Source: Dehalococcoidia bacterium
GTDB lineage: Bacteria > Chloroflexota > Dehalococcoidia > SAR202 > UBA11138
Reading direction: 5' to 3'
DNA length: 6,265 bases
Assembly (NCBI GenBank): GCA_012270665.1
Contig: JAAXHY010000597.1
Location: 1 to 6,265 of the forward strand
Shown here: one piece after another, positions 1 to 4,525 of the stretch
Numbering within the stretch: position 1 is the first letter of the stretch
Layout of the letters: every line of letters starts with the position of its first letter
Program-made: the position numbers and the translations under genes
The notes under the pieces: generated by a model
Database searches by the model: none
What the model was told of the DNA's origin: nothing
Seen by the model: only the letters and a program-made list of their open reading frames with translations

Positions 1-1280
1 GCGACCAGGGATACGTGAATCGGCAATAGGCCGAATATAGTCAAGAGCAGGGCGCCCACGAACACCGCCATAGGAATGACAAGGCGGCGGGGCTGTCCGA
101 TGCGCAGGTCGCGGTCAGCGAGGGGGAGCAGGTTGAGACGGGGCAACGCCGCAAGCATCAATTCTGTCCTGCCCTGAAGCAGGAGCACGTCGCCAGCCTG
201 CAGAACGACCCTGCTCAGTCGCGATGCGATCCTGGCGCCGCTCCTAGACACAGCCAGCAGGTTGACACCGTATTCGGAGTGCAGGTGGAGACCAGCGGCG
301 TTACGTCCGTCGGCCTGGCCGTTAGGGACCACGACGGCCTCGAGCAACGAGACATCGTCCGGGGCGACAGCCTTGTCCACGTCGGAGCGGATGTTGCTGA
401 ATCCCTCCAGCCTGAATCCGGTCTCGTCAACGAAGGATCTGAGGTCCTCGGGGTTGGCTTCGATGATGAACACATCGCCTGCGTCTATGATCTGGTAGCT
501 GGAAGGCGCGCCGTATCTCGTGCCCCTGTGTATCAGACCGACGATGGCTACGTCCTCCTGCGCGAGTTCCTCGAGGTCGCGGACAAGCCTGCCGACGTAT
601 CTGGAGTCTCCCGTTACTCTCACCTCGGTCATGTAGTCGGCAATCTCGATGGTCTCGCCCGGAGTGGACTGGGCCTGCCGGGTCGGGATGAGACGCCACC
701 CGATGAGGGCTATGAAGAGTACGCCGGACAGGGCTACACCCAGTCCCACAGGAGTGAAGTCGAACATCGTGAAGGCCTCGCCTGTGGCCGCCTTGCGAAA
801 AGAGGCGATGATGATGTTGGGCGGCGTGCCGACAAGGGTGGTCATGCCGCCGAGCAGGGATGAGAATGCTAGGGGCATGAGGTAATGCGAGTAAGGACGA
901 TTGGCTCCCCTGGCCATCCTAATGGTGAGGGGCAGCAGGACGCTCAGCGCGCCGACGTTGTTCATGAAGGCCGACAGAGACGCGACCAGGGTGGACAGAG
1001 AGGCCACCTGGATCGTGAGCGCCTGGCCTACCCTGGAGAACCATCGGCTCAGAACGTCAACGATGCCGGAGCGGCGGAACACCTCGCTCAGGACGAGCGC
1101 CGCCGCCACTGTGATTACCGCGGGATGGCTGAATCCCAGAAAGGCTTTAGAAGGAGGGACGATGCCAGCGACCGTGAGAACGATCAGGGCGGCCAGGGCA
1201 ACGATGTCGTAGCGGATACGACCTGCCGCGAACATCACAAGAGTGATCAGCAGGACACCGAATAGTATTGCTTCATCCAT
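1..1280 (-). CDS. SLC13/DASS-family permease with RCK_C (TrkA-C) domains, C-terminus outside window
   Basis: Reading the minus strand from the ATG at 1280 gives 426 uninterrupted codons to the left edge, so the 3' part is missing. The protein begins with hydrophobic segments (about 4-40 and 53-68). It carries MNNVG at 106-110 and GTPPN at 151-155, which resemble the paired re-entrant-loop motifs of divalent-anion/sodium symporters. A membrane segment at about 177-198 is followed by a soluble region with two repeats shaped like RCK_C domains. These lie at about 215-295 (with AGDVFIIEA at 267-275) and 310-390 (with AGDVLLLQG at 362-370). A new membrane segment begins near 399. Family knowledge: such permeases are inner-membrane transporters for sulfate or dicarboxylates, with RCK_C inserts thought to bind a regulatory ligand. 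The substrate cannot be told from sequence. No convincing Shine-Dalgarno lies upstream, but the hydrophobic N-terminus fits this start. It is divergent from the YHS gene. Confidence 0.9.
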   Translation of the reverse strand, partial: MDEAILFGVLLITLVMFAAGRIRYDIVALAALIVLTVAGIVPPSKAFLGFSHPAVITVAAALVLSEVFRRSGIVDVLSRWFSRVGQALTIQVASLSTLVASLSAFMNNVGALSVLLPLTIRMARGANRPYSHYLMPLAFSSLLGGMTTLVGTPPNIIIASFRKAATGEAFTMFDFTPVGLGVALSGVLFIALIGWRLIPTRQAQSTPGETIEIADYMTEVRVTGDSRYVGRLVRDLEELAQEDVAIVGLIHRGTRYGAPSSYQIIDAGDVFIIEANPEDLRSFVDETGFRLEGFSNIRSDVDKAVAPDDVSLLEAVVVPNGQADGRNAAGLHLHSEYGVNLLAVSRSGARIASRLSRVVLQAGDVLLLQGRTELMLAALPRLNLLPLADRDLRIGQPRRLVIPMAVFVGALLLTIFGLLPIHVSLV

Positions 1281-1396
1281 GCGTCAATTCGGTTGCCAAA
1301 CTCTGCAAATGCAGTATCCCACCCGAAATCCCTATTGCGCTGAAGTCCACCGGACATCCCTCGATACTGGCAAGGCGAAATGGCAGGCAACACTCA

Positions 1397-1425
1397 TTTA
1401 TCGTGTCCGTGATGTAAAATATACT
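1397..1425 (+). promoter_or_regulatory. Candidate sigma70-type promoter for the YHS-cytochrome unit
   Basis: TATACT at 1420-1425 matches a -10 hexamer well. TTTATC at 1397-1402, 17 bases upstream, matches TTGACA at only three positions. An overlapping TAAAAT at 1415-1420 is a second -10 candidate. The tract is a distinctly AT-rich patch in a GC-rich region, 23 bases before the YHS start codon. Evidence is by eye only. Confidence 0.35.
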
Positions 1426-1435
1426 ATGCAACCAA

Positions 1436-1443
1436 AAGGGAGA
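1436..1443 (+). promoter_or_regulatory. Ribosome binding site of the YHS gene
   Basis: AAGGGAGA lies five bases before the ATG at 1449. It resembles the AGGAG core and supports this start for a very short gene. Confidence 0.6.
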
Positions 1444-1448
1444 ATGCA

Positions 1449-1652
1449 ATGAGACTGCCACTGTTCAACAGAAGCGGAAGCGCGAGCGCGACGGACCCGG
1501 TGTGCGACATGAAGGTGGATATCCGAAAGCCGCCGGGAGGGACGCGCGACCACGACGGCGAGACTTACTACTTCTGCGGTCCCGGATGCAGGGTCGCGTT
1601 CAGCAAGGAGCCAGAGGCGTACCTGTCGGGGGAGAAGAAGATCAGTATGTGA
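1449..1652 (+). CDS. Small YHS-domain metal-binding protein
   Basis: The 67-residue product is essentially one YHS domain (about residues 16-60). It shows DPVCDM at 16-21, then HDGETYYFCGPGC at 35-47, then the RVAFSKEPEAYL helix at 48-59. The cysteines at 19, 43 and 47 are the expected metal ligands. Family knowledge: YHS/TRASH-like domains bind copper or other soft metals. They occur fused to copper P-type ATPases or as small stand-alone proteins that probably act as metallochaperones or sensors. No signal peptide is visible, so it should be cytoplasmic. The cytochrome c gene starts 26 bases downstream on the same strand, so the two are probably co-transcribed. The start is supported by the AAGGGAGA site. 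The metal and partner are not determinable from sequence. Confidence 0.88.
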   Translation: MRLPLFNRSGSASATDPVCDMKVDIRKPPGGTRDHDGETYYFCGPGCRVAFSKEPEAYLSGEKKISM

Positions 1653-1664
1653 AGAGAGTCAGGC

Positions 1665-1670
1665 GGGGAG
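1665..1670 (+). promoter_or_regulatory. Ribosome binding site favouring the ATG start of the cytochrome gene
   Basis: GGGGAG ends seven bases before the ATG at 1678, good spacing. A competing GGGAG at 1764-1768 sits five bases before an in-frame GTG at 1774, so the start is ambiguous between the two. Confidence 0.5.
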
Positions 1671-1677
1671 TCCAACC

Positions 1678-2271
1678 ATGACGACACGCAATCCCCCAGC
1701 TGAACAGGAGCGACAAGCCAGACTGGAATTGAGAGGCACGGCTCCAGATATTGATGGAAGAGCGGGAGCAACGGTGAAGGCGACAGTCTCTGCGCTGGTA
1801 CTTGCTTCTATCGCTGTTCTCACTTGCTCCACGTCCGGCGGGGACGACGTTCTCGTGACGCCCACGCCGGCGGCTACGGTCACCGTTGTCCGGTCAGGAG
1901 AGGCGCTTTTCTCCGGCATCTGCGCGGCCTGCCATGGCGTATCGGGCGAAGGCCAACCGAACTGGCACGTCCCGAAGGAGGACGGGACGCTTCCCGCGCC
2001 TCCCTTGAACGGTGACGGACATACGTGGCACCACGGCGACGGTTTCCTGTACAAAGTCGTCAGGGATGGCGGCAAGTGGATGGAGTCGCCTGACATTCCG
2101 CACTTCAAGAGCGGTATGCCCGCTTTCGGGAAGCAGCTGAGCCACGAGGAGATAGTGGGTGTAGTCACCTATGTCAAGAGTCTGTGGGGCGACAAGAGGG
2201 GCCGAGGGATGGCGATCAGGGAGTGGCAGGCTGAGGTTAGCTTGAACGATCCGTTTCCGGCGGGGCCGTGA
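1678..2271 (+). CDS. Membrane-anchored or lipoprotein monohaem cytochrome c
   Basis: The product (197 residues from ATG 1678) has one haem-binding CAACH motif at residues 82-86. A candidate axial Met147 sits in KSGMPAFGK (144-152), before the C-terminal helix SHEEIVGVVTYVKSLW (155-170). This is the usual layout of a class I cytochrome c. A hydrophobic segment at about 35-49 is followed by Cys50 (VLTC), then a Ser/Gly/Asp/Pro/Thr-rich linker. This fits a signal anchor or a lipoprotein with a non-canonical lipobox (Thr at -1). Starting at GTG 1774 (Val33) would give a textbook short signal peptide (VKATVSALVLA...). Starting at ATG 1678 adds 32 hydrophilic residues ahead of it. Both starts have plausible ribosome sites. 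The haem domain should be extracytoplasmic and carry electrons; the partner is unknown. It follows the YHS gene by 25 bases, suggesting an operon. Confidence 0.88.
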   Translation: MTTRNPPAEQERQARLELRGTAPDIDGRAGATVKATVSALVLASIAVLTCSTSGGDDVLVTPTPAATVTVVRSGEALFSGICAACHGVSGEGQPNWHVPKEDGTLPAPPLNGDGHTWHHGDGFLYKVVRDGGKWMESPDIPHFKSGMPAFGKQLSHEEIVGVVTYVKSLWGDKRGRGMAIREWQAEVSLNDPFPAGP

Positions 2272-2285
2272 GCTCGGTTCGGATG

Positions 2286-2294
2286 TGGTAAGAT
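2286..2294 (+). promoter_or_regulatory. Possible extended -10 promoter ahead of the HEPN module
   Basis: TGGTAAGAT forms an extended -10 (TGn followed by TAAGAT at 2289-2294), 14 bases after the cytochrome stop codon. No good -35 is visible at the expected distance. A second weak option is TTGACC at 2319-2324. The 99-base gap shows no clear terminator hairpin. Confidence 0.2.
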
Positions 2295-2361
2295 TGGAAT
2301 GGATCAGGTGATTGAAACTTGACCCCCGGCGACCAACGCTATTTCATTCCCATCTGTTCTC

Positions 2362-2366
2362 GGGAG
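2362..2366 (+). promoter_or_regulatory. Ribosome binding site deciding the start of the HEPN-partner gene
   Basis: GGGAG lies one base before an in-frame TTG (2368), four bases before ATG 2371 and ten before ATG 2377. The TTG is too close, so one of the two ATGs is the start; 2371 is used here. Confidence 0.45.
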
Positions 2367-2370
2367 ATTG

Positions 2371-2712
2371 ATGATTATGGGCGTACACGAGAGCACACTG
2401 AGGGCAACTGAGGACAGTATCAAGGAGTTACTCAAGCAGGCATTCTCAGAAAAGGTTACGTTCGATCCGATTAAAGTCGAATCTACCTTAGACCACTACG
2501 GTGAAGATAACCTCAATATCATCGTGGTGTACGATGGCGACTACGACCAATTAGATCCGGAAAAACTCAACCAAGTCTCGATGGAACTAGCTTCCATCCT
2601 GGCAGGATTCGGATTTCACAATATACCAACCGAATCCTACATTGACAAAAAGGAATACAAGGAGTGGGTTGCTCTCATGGAACGAGCTCCATGGGAACAG
2701 GAAGCCGAATGA
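2371..2712 (+). CDS. Small nucleotidyltransferase-like partner of a HEPN protein
   Basis: The product is 113 residues, acidic and soluble, with no signal peptide. It has an N-terminal helix (about 8-27), then NLNIIVVYDGDYDQLD at 47-62, a helix at 63-80 and a strand FHNIPTESYID at 82-92. The order helix, strand with acidic run, helix, strand is like the small antitoxin-type (MNT) nucleotidyltransferases. GEDNLNIIVVYDG could align with their SDIDLLV strand, but the second Asp is lost and no GS motif is seen, so it is probably a degenerate or distant member. The stop codon overlaps the next start (ATGA at 2709-2712), which implies translational coupling to the HEPN gene. By analogy with MNT-HEPN pairs this would be the antitoxin or regulatory member. 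The gene is AT-rich: 24 of 60 bases at 2461-2520 are G or C, against 41 of 60 at 4801-4860. That difference hints at horizontal acquisition. The fold assignment is inference. Confidence 0.6.
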   Translation: MIMGVHESTLRATEDSIKELLKQAFSEKVTFDPIKVESTLDHYGEDNLNIIVVYDGDYDQLDPEKLNQVSMELASILAGFGFHNIPTESYIDKKEYKEWVALMERAPWEQEAE

Positions 2713-3197
2713 ACTGGCGACACTCTATTGAAGCCGCAAAAATGTTGGCCGGTTCACATGGAACAACTCTCGCTCCACCAGGCAGACCACGCCAAGCCAT
2801 GCTCAGACGAGCTGTCAGTACCGCATACTACGCCATGTTCCACGCTCTTTGTCAGAGCAACGCCGATACTTTAGTCGGACAATCTCCGCCAGGTCCTCAT
2901 ACCGACCTTTGGGTGGAGACATACAGAGCATTACAACATAGAACCGCGAAGAACCGCTTGGCGTCGTACATTCAACTGACACAAGACGCTGCGGTGCGTA
3001 ACTTCGGACGGATTTTCGGCAACATGCAACAGCAGCGCATATCCGCCGACTATGACCCTCGCGCAAAGTTTGCGCGTTCCCAGGTCATCACATTCATAGG
3101 GAGATCTGAAGCGGCCATATACGCCTTCTGCGATGCTCCCTCCCCGACACGCAGGCGATTAGCCATATTTTTGTTAGTTCCAAGAGGCCGCAACTGA
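2709..3197 (+). CDS. HEPN-domain protein, putative toxin of a two-gene module
   Basis: The product is 162 residues from the ATG that overlaps the upstream stop; longer in-frame starts exist, but the ATGA coupling favours this one. RRAVSTAYYAMFHAL at 33-47 is the characteristic second helix of HEPN domains (R-AxSRAYYAxFHA type). QQQRISADYDP at 107-117 matches the conserved R-x-ADYDP segment near the end of the domain. A final helix (119-141, SQVITFIGRSEAAIYAF) completes the bundle. Family knowledge: HEPN proteins are all-alpha; many are RNases in toxin-antitoxin or abortive-infection systems, with an R-x4-6-H motif. That motif is not clear here: R73-ALQ-H77 has only three intervening residues, and the position after R110 is Ile. 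Activity is therefore uncertain. After residue 142 comes a basic, hydrophobic tail (TRRRLAIFLLVPRGRN) that does not look like part of the fold. It converges on the epimerase-like gene, 70 bases away. Confidence 0.75.
   Translation: MNWRHSIEAAKMLAGSHGTTLAPPGRPRQAMLRRAVSTAYYAMFHALCQSNADTLVGQSPPGPHTDLWVETYRALQHRTAKNRLASYIQLTQDAAVRNFGRIFGNMQQQRISADYDPRAKFARSQVITFIGRSEAAIYAFCDAPSPTRRRLAIFLLVPRGRN
3060..3076. repeat. Perfect 17-base palindrome inside the HEPN gene
   Basis: CGCGCAAA and TTTGCGCG flank a single central G. The segment encodes PRAKFAR in the HEPN protein, so the symmetry may be coincidental. As RNA it could form only a short 5-bp GC stem with an AAAGTTT loop. Confidence 0.5.
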
Positions 3198-3267
3198 TTA
3201 GAGCATCTACCACAGCAAGCGACTTTTTCAAGCGCGGGTAACACTCAAGATGTGAGGCAAGGCGTAT

Positions 3268-4353
3268 CTAGTCTTTCGTCTCCACGCGGCCCTGTGGGGT
3301 TATTTGGGTTACGCCGGTGGTGGACTGGTAGGCGGTGGCGCGGACGGAGGCTTCGACTGTCTGGTGGGGTTGGAGGAGGAGGGCGGTGCCGTTTTGGATA
3401 GCGTTGACGAGGCCCTCGTTGGTGTAACTGGTGAATGGTTCGAGTCCGGCGTTGTAGGTTCGTCCGTACCACGGGTGGCCGTAGCCGCCGCCGTATGACT
3501 GCCAGTACCAGAGATATTTGTAAACGTCGGTGGGGAACGATACGCCGAATCCGAGTCCGAGCGCGGTGTTGGTGACGGCGTACCAGCCCTCGGGCATGTC
3601 GGTTATGTAGGACTGGTCGTAGCTGTCCCAGTCCCTGCCGGGGACTTTGCTCAGGTCGTGCGTGGAGCCGTCTTTCAGGGGCACGTTGGGCCAGGGGCCT
3701 TCGTAGCCCGCCTGGAGCTTGTTGTTGGGGTGGAAGTCTTCGTGGTGGTTGATGACCGTTCCGCCCGGAATATCTATGACGCAGTCTTCGCTGAGGAAGG
3801 GAGCGCCGAGCGCGATGTGTTCGCCCCAGACGCAGTGGACGGGCTCCTCGCCCTCGTTGGTCAGGGACTGGTCTATCTCCAGGATAGGCGAGCCGGATGA
3901 GAGCGAGAGGGTCTTCTGGAAGAAGAATGGCGTCCTGTAGGTGCGGACGGAGAAGCGGGCGCTCACACGCTCGGGCGTATCCTGGAGGATTACGCAATCC
4001 CAGGGCATGGTGTTGACCTCGGCGTGCAGGCCCATGTCGGCTCCTCCATAGACAGAGGGGAAGCCGCCTCCGGGCAGCGCGGTCTGCCATCCCCCCTCGT
4101 AGAAGTCGAGCCACACGTTGGATGGGGAGCCTGTCGTGGGGGTGAAGCGGCGGGGATCTCGCACTCCCCAGGGGGAACGCCACATGAAGTCGGTGTCTGT
4201 GGGCTTGTGCGCGAACTGGTAGATGTCAGCGCCCTTGTCGGCGAGGATGACGACTCGCAGGACTTCGTTCTCGATGAGGACGGTCTTGAGTCCGCGGAAG
4301 GTCCAGTCGTCGGAGATTCTTGCGCCGTAGGTGCGTTCGTGCTGGTAGTGCAT
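3268..4353 (-). CDS. Aldose 1-epimerase-like (galactose mutarotase-fold) protein
   Basis: The 361-residue product is full length for this fold, a beta-rich carbohydrate-binding sandwich. Near the N-terminus VVILADKGADIYQFAHK (34-50) matches the conserved strand-turn of aldose epimerases. GLHAEVNTMPWD (108-119) resembles the GxHGE segment. WGEHIALGAP (176-185) offers His179 and NAGLEPFTSY (301-310) offers Glu305 as the candidate catalytic acid/base pair, by analogy with the His and Glu of mutarotases. No signal peptide or membrane segment is seen, so it is likely cytoplasmic. Family knowledge: members interconvert sugar anomers, but several subfamilies (for example DUF4432) have no known substrate. 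The start is supported by GGAG at minus-strand positions 4365-4362, eight bases upstream. The same-strand hydrolase gene ends 172 bases upstream. The exact reaction is unknown. Confidence 0.82.
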   Translation of the reverse strand: MHYQHERTYGARISDDWTFRGLKTVLIENEVLRVVILADKGADIYQFAHKPTDTDFMWRSPWGVRDPRRFTPTTGSPSNVWLDFYEGGWQTALPGGGFPSVYGGADMGLHAEVNTMPWDCVILQDTPERVSARFSVRTYRTPFFFQKTLSLSSGSPILEIDQSLTNEGEEPVHCVWGEHIALGAPFLSEDCVIDIPGGTVINHHEDFHPNNKLQAGYEGPWPNVPLKDGSTHDLSKVPGRDWDSYDQSYITDMPEGWYAVTNTALGLGFGVSFPTDVYKYLWYWQSYGGGYGHPWYGRTYNAGLEPFTSYTNEGLVNAIQNGTALLLQPHQTVEASVRATAYQSTTGVTQITPQGRVETKD

Positions 4354-4361
4354 TGGTGGTA

Positions 4362-4365
4362 CTCC
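4362..4365 (-). promoter_or_regulatory. Ribosome binding site of the epimerase-like gene
   Basis: GGAG on the minus strand lies eight bases ahead of the ATG at 4353, fixing the start. Confidence 0.55.
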
Positions 4366-4436
4366 GTTCAGTTCTCGGTGTTTAGTCGCCGGTAATTATG
4401 CAATGTCTTGCTACCTGCGCCCAGCGCCCACCCCTG

Positions 4437-4458
4437 GATGCCCGCGAAAGCGGGCATC
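4437..4458. repeat. REP-like extragenic palindrome with GAAA loop
   Basis: GATGCCCGC (4437-4445) and GCGGGCATC (4450-4458) form a perfect 9-bp stem closed by the stable tetraloop GAAA. The stem is preceded by CACCCCTG and followed by ACG. The pattern CCTGGAT-CCCGC-loop-GCGGG-AT-ACG is a widespread type of extragenic repeat in high-GC bacterial genomes. No T-run follows on either strand, so it is not a classical intrinsic terminator. It sits between two co-directional minus-strand genes, where it could act as an mRNA-end or processing structure. Confidence 0.75.
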
Positions 4459-4467
4459 ACGTTAGCT

Positions 4468-4515
4468 GTGTGAAGTCTCCTCTCATGTGAATGACGATTC
4501 ACGGCAAATTCACAC
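4468..4515. repeat. Nested inverted repeats downstream of the hydrolase gene
   Basis: The outer arms GTGTGAA (4468-4474) and TTCACAC (4509-4515) enclose an inner hairpin GTGAAT (4487-4492), loop GACG, ATTCAC (4497-4502). All four arms share a GTGAA/TTCAC core. It begins about ten bases after the hydrolase stop codon, so on the minus-strand transcript it is a 3' structure. It could equally be a cluster of operator half-sites for the epimerase-like gene. No T-run is present. Confidence 0.45.
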
Positions 4516-4525
4516 GGAATACGTA

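Noticed and set aside
279..863. A 194-codon plus-strand ORF opposite the permease
   Set aside because: It is antisense to a well-supported SLC13 reading frame, has no ribosome site of note and resembles no family.
1273..1461. A 62-codon minus-strand ORF in the divergent intergenic region
   Set aside because: It overlaps the start of the permease and the promoter tract, lacks a ribosome site and has no recognisable features.
3198..3267. A bidirectional terminator between the convergent HEPN and epimerase-like genes
   Set aside because: I found only a short CGCTTG direct repeat around a T-run and no stable hairpin.
3245..4183. A 312-codon minus-strand ORF in another frame over the epimerase-like gene
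   Set aside because: Its translation is Arg/Pro/His-rich with no recognisable domain. It is a GC-bias shadow of the gene at 3268-4353.
4437..4458. The palindrome as a rho-independent terminator
   Set aside because: The stem is strong, but neither strand has a T-run after it, so a REP-like element is the better reading.
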